From: Paramixta manurensis
GTDB lineage: Bacteria; Pseudomonadota; Gammaproteobacteria; Enterobacterales; Enterobacteriaceae
DNA: 64,000 nucleotides
Direction of reading: 5' to 3'
Assembly: GCF_013285385.1 (NCBI RefSeq)
Contig: NZ_CP054212.1
Location: forward strand, 1,736,001-1,800,000
Position numbers and translations under genes: made by a program. Shown here piece after piece: positions 7,600 through 16,887 of this stretch; position 1 is the first letter of the stretch, and every line of letters begins with the position of its first letter. The notes under the pieces are model-generated. The model saw nothing but the letters and a program-made list of their open reading frames with translations, was not told the DNA's origin and did no database searches.

Positions 7600-10500
7600 T
7601 TGAACGCGGAAAATTTCACTCACTGACGCTGATTAACTGGAATGGTTTTTTTGCGCGTACTTTTGACCTGGATAATCTGGTCACAACCTTGTCCGGCGGG
7701 AATGGCGCCGGTAAGTCGACCACCATGGCGGCGTTTATCACTGCGCTGATTCCTGACCTGACGTTACTGCATTTTCGTAACACCACCGAGGCTGGCGCGA
7801 CGTCTGGCTCGCGTGATAAAGGTTTGCACGGTAAGTTACGCGCCGGGGTGTGTTATTCGGTTTTGGACGTTGTTAACTCGCGTCATCAGCGTGTGCTGGT
7901 GGGCGTGCGGCTACAACAGGTCGCCGGGCGTGATAAAAAGGTCGATATACGCCCGTTTAGCATCCATGGGTTGCCCACTGCGCTCAATCCGACCGAGATC
8001 CTGACCGAGACGGTTAACCAGCGCCAGGCACGCGTATTGCCGTTAAATGAACTTAAAGAGCGCCTTGAAGAGATGGAAGGCGTGCAGTTTCGGCAATTCA
8101 ACTCGATTACCGATTATCACTCATTAATGTTTGAGTTGGGGATTGTCGCGCGTCGTCTACGCTCGGCAGGCGATCGGAGTAAATACTATCGTTTGATTGA
8201 GGCCTCGTTGTATGGCGGGATCTCCAGCGCTATTACGCGCTCGCTGCGTGATTATTTGCTGCCGGAAAATAGCGGTGTGCGTAAAGCTTTTCAGGATATG
8301 GAAGCTGCGTTGCGGGAAAACCGTATGACGCTGGAAGCGATTCGGGTCACGCAGTCCGATCGCGATCTGTTTAAGCATTTGATTTCTGAAGCCACCAGCT
8401 ATGTGGCGGCAGATTACATGCGCCATGCCAATGAGCGTCGGATTCATTTAGATGGCGCATTAGTGTTGCGTAATGATCTGTTCACCAGTCGTAAACAATT
8501 GGCGACTGAGCAATATCGCCATATTGAGATGGCACGCGAGTTAGCCGAGCACAATGCCGCAGAGAACGATCTTGAAACGGATTATCAGGGCGCGAGTGAC
8601 CATCTGAATTTGGTTCAAACCGCCATGCGTCAACAAGAAAAGATTGAGCGTTATGAAGCCGACTTGGATGAGTTGACTTACCGCCTTGAAGAACAGAACG
8701 AGGTGGTAGCGGAAGCGCGTGAAGTGCAGGACGAGAACGAGGCGCGTTCTGAAGCTGCCGAACTTGAAGTGGATGAGCTGAAAAGCCAACTGGCGGATTA
8801 TCAGCAAGCGCTGGATGTTCAGCAAACCCGAGCGATTCAGTATCAACAGGCGCTGCAAGCACTGGAACGCGCACAAACAATCTGTAGCCTGTCTGATTTA
8901 TCGATTGATAACGCAGAAGAGTGGCAGGAAACTTTTCAGGCAAAAGAGCAAGAAGCCACTGATAAGCTGTTAATGCTGGAACAAAAAATGAGCGTGGCGG
9001 AAGCGGCGCATAGCCAGTTTGAACAGGCGTTTGAATTGGTGAACAAGATTACCGGGCCGGTAAGTCGTAGCGAAGCCTGGCAAATTGGCCGGACGCTGTT
9101 ACGCGACGCGGCTAATCAGCGCCATCACGCCGAACAACTCTCCTCCTTGCGTATGCGGCTGGGCGAAATGGAGCAGCGCCTGCGCGAGCAACAGGACGCT
9201 GAACGTTTGCTGAACGAGTTCTGCAAGCGGCAGGGCCGACAATACGATGCCCATGAGTTAGAAGCGTTACAACGTGAGTTAGAAGCGCAAATAGAGCAGT
9301 TGTCGCAGAGCGTGGCCGATGCGGGTGAACGCCGCATGACCATGCGCCAACAGTTGGAAACCCTGCGTGAGCGCATCACTACGCTGACCGCTCGTGCGCC
9401 GCACTGGCTGGCTGCGCAAGAGATTTTGACACAGCTAAGCGAACAAATCGGGCAACCGCTGGAAAATAGCCAGCAGGTGACCGAGTTTATGCAACAGCTA
9501 TTGGAGCGTGAGCGCGAAACCACCGTTGAGCGTGATAACGTGGCCGGACGCAAGCGCGAGGTGGAGCAGCAGATTGAACGGCTGAGCCAACCGGGTGGCG
9601 CGGAAGATGCGCGCTTAAATAACCTCGCCGAGCGGTTTGGCGGCGTATTGCTTTCTGAAATTTATGATGATGTGACGTTGGATGATGCGCCTTATTTCTC
9701 GGCGTTATATGGCCCGTCACGCCATGCGATTGTGGTGCCAGACCTGTCGTTGGTGCGTGAGCAGCTGGATGGGTTGGAAGAGTGCCCGGAAGATCTCTAT
9801 CTGATTGAGGGGGATCCACAGTCTTTTGATGACAGCGTCTTCAGCGTAGAAGAGCTGGAAAAAGCGGTAGTGGTTAAAGTCGCTGAGCGCCAGTGGCGTT
9901 ACTCGCGTTTCCCGAAAATACCGCTGTTTGGCCGTGCGGCGCGTGAAAATCAACTGGAGTTATTGCATACCGAACGTGAGCAACTGGCGGAAAAATATGC
10001 CACCTTGTCGTTTGACGTGCAAAAGACGCAGCGCTTGCATCAATCATTCAGCCGGTTTATTGGCAGCCATCTGGCGGTGGCGTTTGAGGATGATCCGGAA
10101 GCGCAAATTCGCCAGCTTACTGCGCGTCGCAGCGAGATTGAACGTGCGCTAAGCAGCCATGAAAGTGAAAATCAGCAGCAGCGTCAGCAGTTTGAACAGG
10201 CACGCGAAGGCGTGGCACAGCTTAACCGGCTACTGCCGCGTGTAAGCTTGTTAACCGATGAAACCTTAGCAGACCGCTGCGAAGAATTGCGTGAACTGAT
10301 GGATGAAGCGCATGAAGCATCGCGCTTTATTCAGCAGCATGGCAACCATCTGGCGCGGCTGGAGCCGATCGTGTCTGTCTTGCAGAGCGATCCGGAGCAA
10401 CATGAGCAGTTAAAAGCTGACTATCAGCAAGCGCAGCGGGTTCAGCGTGATGCGCGGCAACAGGCGTTTGCGCTAACCGAAGTTGTACAGCGCCGCGCTC

Positions 10501-12065
10501 ATTTCGGTTATGTCGATTCTGCCGGAATGCTGACCGGTACCAGCGATCTCAACGAGAAATTGCGTCAGCGGCTGGAGCAGGCCGAAGGTGAACGCGCCCG
10601 TGCCCGCGAACGGTTACGTGAGCACCAAACGCAGCTTACGCAATATTCGCAGGTTTTGGCGTCGTTGAAGAGTTCGTTCGACGCGAAGCGCGATATGCTG
10701 AAAGAACTGCATCAAGAGATGCAGGAGATTGGCGTTCAGGCCGATGCCAGCGCGGAAGAGCGCGCGCGCATTCGTCGTGATGAACTGTACAGCGCGCTAA
10801 GTCATAACCGTTCGCGCCGTAATCAACTGGAAAAACAACTCACGTTCTGCGAAGCGGAAATGGATGCCTTGCAGAAAAAACTGCGGCGCCTGGAGCGCGA
10901 ATATCATCAGGCTAGAGAGCAGGTGGTGAGCGCCAAAGCCGGTTGGTGTGCGGTGATGCGGATGGTGAAAGACAATGGCGTCGAACGCCGTCTGCACCGG
11001 CGTGAACTGGCTTACATGAGCGGCGATGAGCTACGTTCCATGTCGGATAAAGCGCTTGGCGCATTGCGCTTGGCGGTGGCGGATAATGAACACCTGCGTG
11101 ATGTGCTGCGCTTGTCCGAAGATCCTAAACGACCAGAACGTAAAATTCAGTTCTTCATTGCGGTTTATCAGCATCTGCGCGAGCGTATTCGGCAGGATAT
11201 TATTCGCACCGATGATCCGGTTGAAGCTATTGAGCAAATGGAAATTGAGCTGGGTCGTTTAACCGAAGAGCTCAACGCCCGCGAACAGATGCTGGCGATC
11301 AGTTCGCGCAGCGTATCGAACATTATCCGCAAAACTATCCAGCGTGAACAAAACCGCATTCGACAGCTTAACCAGGGGCTGCAAAGCGTCAGCTTTGGTC
11401 AGGTGCGAAGCGTACGTTTAAACGTCAATATTCGTGAGACGCATGCCATGTTGTTGGATGTGCTCTCCGAAGAGCATGAGCAACATCAGGATCTGTTTAA
11501 CAGTAACCGGCTCTCCTTCTCCGAAGCATTGGCGAAATTGTACCAGCGGTTGAACCCGCAAATTGATATGGGGCAGCGGACACCGCAAACCATTGGCGAA
11601 GAGCTACTTGATTACCGTAACTACCTGGAAATGGAAGTTGAGGTTAACCGTGGCTCAGATGGCTGGCTGCGGGCGGAAAGCGGCGCACTCTCCACCGGTG
11701 AGGCTATTGGTACCGGTATGTCGATTTTGGTGATGGTGGTGCAAAGCTGGGAAGAGGAGTCTCGTCGGCTACGGGGTAAAGATATTTCGCCATGTCGTTT
11801 ACTGTTCCTGGATGAAGCGGCGCGTCTGGATGCTAAATCGATCGCCACACTGTTTGAATTGTGTGAGCGCCTTGAAATGCAGCTAATTATTGCGGCACCG
11901 GAAAATATCAGCCCGGAAAAAGGCACTACCTACAAACTGGTGCGTAAAGTGTTTAACAATACCGAACACGTCCATGTTGTGGGGTTACGGGGTTTTGCCG
12001 CTGAGCCGTCTGCGGGCGTAGCGGATAACGCGGTCGGATCGGAATCAGAACAAACTCAGGTTTAA
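7596..12065 (+). CDS. mukB: SMC-like condensin ATPase MukB
   Basis: 1489 residues (E. coli 1486). The N-terminal head carries Walker A GGNGAGKST (about residues 34-42). A long antiparallel coiled coil flanks the hinge (about 650-780), and the C-terminal head has the signature region LSTGEAIGTGMSI and Walker B LLFLDEAARLD. It is the motor of MukBEF, which also binds topoisomerase IV and MatP. It is the last gene of the operon and is followed by a clear intrinsic terminator. No frameshift is seen. Confidence 0.98.
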   Translation: MIERGKFHSLTLINWNGFFARTFDLDNLVTTLSGGNGAGKSTTMAAFITALIPDLTLLHFRNTTEAGATSGSRDKGLHGKLRAGVCYSVLDVVNSRHQRVLVGVRLQQVAGRDKKVDIRPFSIHGLPTALNPTEILTETVNQRQARVLPLNELKERLEEMEGVQFRQFNSITDYHSLMFELGIVARRLRSAGDRSKYYRLIEASLYGGISSAITRSLRDYLLPENSGVRKAFQDMEAALRENRMTLEAIRVTQSDRDLFKHLISEATSYVAADYMRHANERRIHLDGALVLRNDLFTSRKQLATEQYRHIEMARELAEHNAAENDLETDYQGASDHLNLVQTAMRQQEKIERYEADLDELTYRLEEQNEVVAEAREVQDENEARSEAAELEVDELKSQLADYQQALDVQQTRAIQYQQALQALERAQTICSLSDLSIDNAEEWQETFQAKEQEATDKLLMLEQKMSVAEAAHSQFEQAFELVNKITGPVSRSEAWQIGRTLLRDAANQRHHAEQLSSLRMRLGEMEQRLREQQDAERLLNEFCKRQGRQYDAHELEALQRELEAQIEQLSQSVADAGERRMTMRQQLETLRERITTLTARAPHWLAAQEILTQLSEQIGQPLENSQQVTEFMQQLLERERETTVERDNVAGRKREVEQQIERLSQPGGAEDARLNNLAERFGGVLLSEIYDDVTLDDAPYFSALYGPSRHAIVVPDLSLVREQLDGLEECPEDLYLIEGDPQSFDDSVFSVEELEKAVVVKVAERQWRYSRFPKIPLFGRAARENQLELLHTEREQLAEKYATLSFDVQKTQRLHQSFSRFIGSHLAVAFEDDPEAQIRQLTARRSEIERALSSHESENQQQRQQFEQAREGVAQLNRLLPRVSLLTDETLADRCEELRELMDEAHEASRFIQQHGNHLARLEPIVSVLQSDPEQHEQLKADYQQAQRVQRDARQQAFALTEVVQRRAHFGYVDSAGMLTGTSDLNEKLRQRLEQAEGERARARERLREHQTQLTQYSQVLASLKSSFDAKRDMLKELHQEMQEIGVQADASAEERARIRRDELYSALSHNRSRRNQLEKQLTFCEAEMDALQKKLRRLEREYHQAREQVVSAKAGWCAVMRMVKDNGVERRLHRRELAYMSGDELRSMSDKALGALRLAVADNEHLRDVLRLSEDPKRPERKIQFFIAVYQHLRERIRQDIIRTDDPVEAIEQMEIELGRLTEELNAREQMLAISSRSVSNIIRKTIQREQNRIRQLNQGLQSVSFGQVRSVRLNVNIRETHAMLLDVLSEEHEQHQDLFNSNRLSFSEALAKLYQRLNPQIDMGQRTPQTIGEELLDYRNYLEMEVEVNRGSDGWLRAESGALSTGEAIGTGMSILVMVVQSWEEESRRLRGKDISPCRLLFLDEAARLDAKSIATLFELCERLEMQLIIAAPENISPEKGTTYKLVRKVFNNTEHVHVVGLRGFAAEPSAGVADNAVGSESEQTQV

Positions 12066-12102
12066 ATGTAGTAAATTGTGCTACCGAAGATGAATCTAAA
12101 CC

Positions 12103-12140
12103 ACGGCGTTTGTGCTTCGAGAGGCAAACGCCGTTTTAGT
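12103..12140 (+). terminator. Rho-independent terminator of the muk operon
   Basis: Ten-base stem ACGGCGTTTG (12103-12112) / CAAACGCCGT (12125-12134), then TTTTAGTTT. It lies 37 bp after the mukB stop. Confidence 0.8.
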
Positions 12141-12222
12141 TTGTATACTTATTACAATAACTAACGGCCCTATGACGCGCGTTGTCGTTTCGTTGGGCAT
12201 GACATTACACAGGGGGCAAGGG

Positions 12223-14046
12223 ATGTTGCTAAAAAAATCGAGTCCATTAAGGCAATCGCTAATGGCATGTGCCGTAATGCTGAGTCTGGCTCACGCGCAC
12301 AACGTGGATGCGGCCATCATTGCTGCATTGCCCGGCACCTCCTCAGGTAATGTAACTACGGCGGCGCAACACACCCAGGCACAACTTCTCGCCGCGCTGC
12401 CGCAAGGGGTGAAACTGTTCTATCCCGGCTCATTAGCGGCGCTGTATGCCGCGCATCAAATGCAGCCGCTATGGCAAGACCGCGAAGCGGTTCAGCAATT
12501 TCAGCAACAACTGGCAGAAGTTGCGATCTCTGGCGTACAGCCTCAGTTTACACAATGGGTTAAACAGCTCACCGATCCGTCTATCAACGGAATGGCGCGC
12601 GATATTGTGCTATCAGATGCAATGTTGGGCTACTTGCAATTTGTCACCAATGTGCCTGCCAAAGGAGAGACATGGCTGTATAGCAATGTGCCTTACAAAA
12701 TGGCATTACCACCGTTATCGGTGATTAACCAATGGCAATCAGCGGTTGATAGCGGCAATTTAGCCTCGTTTATGGCCTCATTAACGCCGCAACACCCACA
12801 GTATAATTTGATGCATGAAGCGTTGAAAAACCTGCTTGCAGATAACCGCCCGTGGCCGCAGTTGCAGGATACACAAACCCTAAAGCCGGGGCAGGTCAGT
12901 AATGATGTACCGGCTTTGCGTGAAATCTTGCAGCGTACCGGAATGTTCAGCGCGGAAGCCATGGCGCCGAAACCGAATCAAGATGCGTTCCCTGGTGCGC
13001 CTGCAACGGCGGATAACGCTGGGCATCCGGCGGCGCTAAGCCCTTCAGCGGCAAGCGTAGATGATTTAGCCAGCAAGGCGGATACGCCACAATCCCCGGG
13101 GCAAGTTGAAGGGGAACAGACCGCAACCAATGGCGATAATATTTATACGCCAGATTTAGTCGAGGCGGTAAAACGTTTCCAGGGGTGGCAGGGATTAGCC
13201 GCAGACGGCGCTATCGGGGCCCGCACGCGTGAATGGTTAAATGTTTCGCCACAAATACGTGCGTCGCTATTGGCGCTGAATATTCAGCGCTTGCGTCTGC
13301 TGCCGGATGATATGCATAACGGAATTATGGTTAATATTCCAAACTACTCATTAACCTATTACGCAAATGGAACGGAGATTCTCTCTTCACGCGTCATTGT
13401 TGGCCGTCCGGATCGTAAAACGCCGTTGATGCGTAGCGCGCTGAATAATGTGGTGCTAAATCCGCCGTGGAATGTGCCAACGACTTTGGTACGTAAGGAC
13501 ATTATTCCAAAAGTGAAGCAGGATCCTGCTTACCTCTACAAGCATGGTTACACTTTGCTGTCGGGCTGGAGTAGCGATGCAGAAGTGATAGATCCTTCGA
13601 TGATTGACTGGAGCATGGTTTCAGCGGCTTCGTTTCCTTATCGCCTGCGGCAGGCGCCGGGGGCGACTAATTCGCTGGGGCGGTATAAATTTAATATGCC
13701 AAGTTCGGATGCTATCTATCTTCATGATACGCCCAACCATAATCTGTTCCAGAAAGATATTCGCGCGCTAAGCTCTGGTTGTGTGCGGGTAAATAAAGCT
13801 TCTGTTCTGGCGAACTTGTTATTACAAGATGCCGGTTGGAACGATAGCCGTATTTCCAGCACCTTGAAAGAGGGAGACACGCGCTATGTGCCGATTCGCC
13901 ATCGTATCCCTGTTAACCTCTATTATCTGACGGCATGGGTGGCAGATGACGGTAAACCGCAATTCAGAACAGATATTTACAATTACGATATGCCCGCGCG
14001 TTCTGGCGCGCAGGTGCTGACGAAAGCGGGTAAGTTGCTACTCTAA
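12223..14046 (+). CDS. ldtD: L,D-transpeptidase LdtD (YcbB)
   Basis: 607 residues from ATG 12223; the ORF extends upstream, but the homologous signal region starts at MLLKKSSP, preceded by AGGGGGC. A signal peptide (about residues 1-29, cleavage near AHNVDA) directs it to the periplasm. Order: scaffold region, a Pro/Ala/Ser-rich linker (about 250-305), a peptidoglycan-binding repeat (ADGAIGARTREWLN), and the YkuD catalytic domain with HDTPNHNLF and the Cys520 nucleophile in SSGCVRVN. It makes meso-DAP 3-3 crosslinks. mepK, which cuts those bonds, is immediately downstream. The linker is the most divergent part. Confidence 0.95.
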   Translation: MLLKKSSPLRQSLMACAVMLSLAHAHNVDAAIIAALPGTSSGNVTTAAQHTQAQLLAALPQGVKLFYPGSLAALYAAHQMQPLWQDREAVQQFQQQLAEVAISGVQPQFTQWVKQLTDPSINGMARDIVLSDAMLGYLQFVTNVPAKGETWLYSNVPYKMALPPLSVINQWQSAVDSGNLASFMASLTPQHPQYNLMHEALKNLLADNRPWPQLQDTQTLKPGQVSNDVPALREILQRTGMFSAEAMAPKPNQDAFPGAPATADNAGHPAALSPSAASVDDLASKADTPQSPGQVEGEQTATNGDNIYTPDLVEAVKRFQGWQGLAADGAIGARTREWLNVSPQIRASLLALNIQRLRLLPDDMHNGIMVNIPNYSLTYYANGTEILSSRVIVGRPDRKTPLMRSALNNVVLNPPWNVPTTLVRKDIIPKVKQDPAYLYKHGYTLLSGWSSDAEVIDPSMIDWSMVSAASFPYRLRQAPGATNSLGRYKFNMPSSDAIYLHDTPNHNLFQKDIRALSSGCVRVNKASVLANLLLQDAGWNDSRISSTLKEGDTRYVPIRHRIPVNLYYLTAWVADDGKPQFRTDIYNYDMPARSGAQVLTKAGKLLL

Positions 14047-14072
14047 TCCTTGATTCTTAAATTACTCTTATT

Positions 14073-14100
14073 AACCGCTCCCTAGCGGGGGCGGTTGTCT
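14073..14100 (+). terminator. Terminator-like hairpin after ldtD
   Basis: AACCGCTCCC (14073-14082), loop TAGC, GGGGGCGGTT (14087-14096), with a short weak T tract. It lies 26 bp after the ldtD stop. Confidence 0.55.
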
Positions 14101-14231
14101 ATTGAACTCAATAAGCGGCAACACTCACAGTATGGTTATTTCATGGGTTGACGTAGACGCCCCCTGCGGTTATGGTTCGGCCTTGTGTACTTTTTGTTCG
14201 CTTTGGTCTTTTTTGCAGGTAACCGCATTTC

Positions 14232-14780
14232 ATGGATAACTTTGATTCACAACGTCGTAAATTGCTGGCGCTCGGCGGCGCTGCGGTAGGTATCGCGCTC
14301 CTTCCAGGGCGGGCTTTGGCTTCTTTATCAACGTCTCGTCCTCGCATATTAACGTTAAATAATCTCAATACCGGCGAAACGCTGAAGACGGAGTTTTTTA
14401 ACGGCTCGCATTATGATAAGGATGAGCTGGCGCGTTTGAATCACTTTTTCCGTGACTACCGGGCGAATAAAGTAAAAAGTATCGATCCCCATTTGTTCGA
14501 CCAGTTGTATCGTTTGCAGGCGATGCTGGATACCCGCAAACCGGTTCAACTCATCTCGGGTTATCGCTCTCTGGCGACCAATAATAAATTACGTTCCCAC
14601 AGTAAAGGCGTAGCGAAACACAGCTATCATACGCTGGGTCAGGCTATGGACTTCCATATTGAAGGAATTTCTCTGAGCAATGTTCGCAAAGCGGCGTTAA
14701 ATATGCGCGCCGGTGGTGTAGGATACTACCCCAGCAGTAACTTTGTGCATATTGATACCGGGCCGATAAGGCACTGGTAA
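14232..14780 (+). CDS. mepK: Murein endopeptidase MepK (YcbK), Tat-exported M15 peptidase
   Basis: 182 residues. A twin-arginine signal (SQRRKLLALGG, Arg8-Arg9) is followed by a hydrophobic stretch and an AxA-like site near residue 30, so Tat export to the periplasm is likely. Peptidase M15-type zinc ligands are visible: His133 and Asp140 (HxxxxxxD in SYHTLGQAMD) and His173 in FVHIDTG. E. coli MepK preferentially cleaves the DAP-DAP 3-3 crosslinks made by LdtD, which is encoded just upstream. GloC follows 46 bp later. Confidence 0.94.
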   Translation: MDNFDSQRRKLLALGGAAVGIALLPGRALASLSTSRPRILTLNNLNTGETLKTEFFNGSHYDKDELARLNHFFRDYRANKVKSIDPHLFDQLYRLQAMLDTRKPVQLISGYRSLATNNKLRSHSKGVAKHSYHTLGQAMDFHIEGISLSNVRKAALNMRAGGVGYYPSSNFVHIDTGPIRHW

Positions 14781-14826
14781 ACAGATAAATTCCGGCAGCA
14801 TCGCGTTAGCCGGTAACAGGAGCATT

Positions 14827-15456
14827 ATGGAATATCATCTTATTCCGGTGACGGCGTTCGCGCAGAATTGTTCACTAATCTGGTGTGAGGAAACGCGTCA
14901 GGGTGCGCTGGTTGATCCCGGCGGTGACGCGGAGCGGATTAAAGCGGCGGTTGCGCAGCAAGGCATTGAAGTTCGTCAAATCCTGCTGACACACGGTCAT
15001 TTAGACCATGTTGGCGCGGCGGCGGAAGTCGCCGCTTTTTATGCGGCGCCGATTATTGGTCCGCATAAAAATGATACTTTTTGGCTTGATGGTTTGCCGA
15101 CCCAGAGCCAAATGTTTGGCCTTGCAGAGTGTTCGCCGTTAACGCCTGACCGTTGGCTGGAGGAGGGCGATAGTGTGCAGGTAGGAAATCTGGCGCTGGA
15201 GGTTTTGCATTGCCCGGGCCATACGCCGGGTCACGTTGTTTTTTTTGATCGGGCAGGGCGTTTATTGGTGTCCGGTGACGTTATTTTCAACGGCGGCGTG
15301 GGGCGCAGTGATTTCCCTCAAGGGAGCCACCAGGACTTAATCGCTTCGATTAAGCAGAAATTGTTGCCGCTTGGCGATGATGTCACTTTTATTCCCGGTC
15401 ACGGCCCGATGTCGACGCTTGGACGTGAGCGTATAGCAAATCCTTTCCTTCAATAA
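14827..15456 (+). CDS. gloC: Glyoxalase II GloC (YcbL), metallo-beta-lactamase fold
   Basis: 209 residues (E. coli YcbL about 215). The zinc motif THGHLDH is at residues 55-61; further metal ligands lie in HCPGHTPGH, SGDVIF and FIPGHGP. GloC hydrolyses S-lactoylglutathione in methylglyoxal detoxification; mgsA, which produces methylglyoxal, is 33 kb away in this window. It ends at a strong hairpin shared with the converging aspC. Confidence 0.93.
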   Translation: MEYHLIPVTAFAQNCSLIWCEETRQGALVDPGGDAERIKAAVAQQGIEVRQILLTHGHLDHVGAAAEVAAFYAAPIIGPHKNDTFWLDGLPTQSQMFGLAECSPLTPDRWLEEGDSVQVGNLALEVLHCPGHTPGHVVFFDRAGRLLVSGDVIFNGGVGRSDFPQGSHQDLIASIKQKLLPLGDDVTFIPGHGPMSTLGRERIANPFLQ

Positions 15457-15485
15457 AAAAAGCAGCCGGAAGGCTGCTTTTTTGT
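15453..15485. terminator. Bidirectional terminator between gloC and aspC
   Basis: AGCAGCC (15461-15467), loop GGAA, GGCTGCT (15472-15478). An A run lies before the stem and a T run after it, so the hairpin can end transcripts from both strands. Confidence 0.85.
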
Positions 15486-15505
15486 TGGTGTAACTCGCCA
15501 GATAA

Positions 15506-16696
15506 TTAGAGCACCGCAACAATGGCTTCACATAATGGCGCCATGTTATCCGGTGTCATCCCGGCAACGTTAACACGACCGGAGTTGACGGCGTAAACCC
15601 CAAACTCCTCGCGCAAGCGCACCACCTGATCTTTGGTCAGCCCGCTAAAAGAGAACATGCCGTTTTGGTTGATGATAAAGCTAAAGTCGCGATCGGCGCC
15701 TTTTTCTTGCAACGTATTGACGAAAAGTTGGCGCATGCGCTGAATGCGTTGGCGCATGTCAGTCAGCTCTTGTTCCCAGAGTGCGCGTAAGGCGCTGTTA
15801 CCCAGAATTGTCGCGACTACCGCAGCACCGTGCGCCGGAGGATTAGAGTAGTTGGCGCGGATCGTATATTTCACTTGGCTAAAAGCGGTATCTGCCACCG
15901 AAGCATCTGCCGCCACTAACGTAAAGGCGCCTACGCGTTCGTTATACAGGCCAAAGTTTTTAGAATAAGAACTGGCGACAATCAGCTCTTGATGGGCCGC
16001 GGCGAAAATGCGTAAGCCCTCGGCATCTTCTTCCAGACCACGGGCAAAGCCCTGATAGGCGAAGTCGAACAAGGGTAGCCAGCCGCTTGCCAGCGATAAT
16101 TCAGCGAGCTGCGACCACTGTTCCGCCGTTGGATCGATACCGGTTGGGTTGTGGCAGCATCCGTGGAACAGCACCACGTCACCCGCTTTAGCCGCGCGCA
16201 GGCTTTCCAGCATCGCGTCAAAATCCAGTGAATGATGCTCAGCGTTGTAATAACGGTATTCGCACACCTCCAGCCCGGCGGCTTCAAACACGTTTTTATG
16301 GTTTGGCCAACTTGGGTTGCTGACCCACACGCGCCGCGCGGAGGTTTGGGTGGCGATAAAGTCTGCAGCAACACGTAATGCGCCGGTGCCGCCAGGGGTT
16401 TGCGCGGTGCGCGCACGTTTACCGGTCACGATCGCATTATCGCGACCAAATAGCAGCTCTTGCGTGCAGCGGGCAAAATCGGCGATGCCGTCAATGCTCA
16501 GATAATTTTTGGTGGTTTCGTTTTCCAGCAGAAATTGCTCGGCTTTTTTCACGCTGGTCAATACCGGGGTGCTGCCGGTTTCGTCTTTGTAGACGCCAAT
16601 ACCGAGGTTGATTTTATTAGGACGGTTATCGGCGCGGAATAGATCGGCTAAACCAAGAATAGGGTCGGCGGGTGCGGCTGTAATATTTTCAAACAT
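15506..16696 (-). CDS. aspC: Aspartate aminotransferase
   Basis: 396 residues, the E. coli length. It is a PLP-dependent class I aminotransferase interconverting aspartate/2-oxoglutarate and oxaloacetate/glutamate. The Schiff-base lysine is Lys246 in SSYSKNFGLYNERVG; NPTG (HNPTGIDPT, about 183-191) and the substrate-binding arginine near the C-terminus are seen. It is monocistronic on the minus strand, downstream of ompF and separated from it by a terminator. Confidence 0.97.
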   Translation of the reverse strand: MFENITAAPADPILGLADLFRADNRPNKINLGIGVYKDETGSTPVLTSVKKAEQFLLENETTKNYLSIDGIADFARCTQELLFGRDNAIVTGKRARTAQTPGGTGALRVAADFIATQTSARRVWVSNPSWPNHKNVFEAAGLEVCEYRYYNAEHHSLDFDAMLESLRAAKAGDVVLFHGCCHNPTGIDPTAEQWSQLAELSLASGWLPLFDFAYQGFARGLEEDAEGLRIFAAAHQELIVASSYSKNFGLYNERVGAFTLVAADASVADTAFSQVKYTIRANYSNPPAHGAAVVATILGNSALRALWEQELTDMRQRIQRMRQLFVNTLQEKGADRDFSFIINQNGMFSFSGLTKDQVVRLREEFGVYAVNSGRVNVAGMTPDNMAPLCEAIVAVL

Positions 16697-16810
16697 GTGA
16701 GAGGTCCATAAGCTTAATCTAAAGCGAAGTGAGAGCTCAGGTTAACGCCAGAACAGGTAAATGCCAACCGTTTGCGACAAAAAGAAAAGCGCATTTTCGT
16801 GTCGGCGTCG

Positions 16811-16843
16811 ACAAAAATAAAAACGGGGCCGAAGCCCCGTTTT
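16811..16843 (-). terminator. Rho-independent terminator of ompF
   Basis: Stem AAAACGGGGC (16820-16829), loop CGAA, GCCCCGTTTT (16834-16843). Read on the minus strand it is followed by a TTTTTATTTTT tract. It lies 45 bp past the ompF stop. Confidence 0.88.
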
Positions 16844-16887
16844 AGCGGTATTTTGATGGGCGATACAACACCCATTAACCGGGTTAA

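Noticed and set aside
7173..7619. 148-codon minus-strand ORF inside mukE/mukB
   Set aside because: Serine/arginine-rich antisense translation of mukE; no start context. Similar shadows at 8482-8943, 9125-9553 and 46290-46760 were dropped for the same reason.
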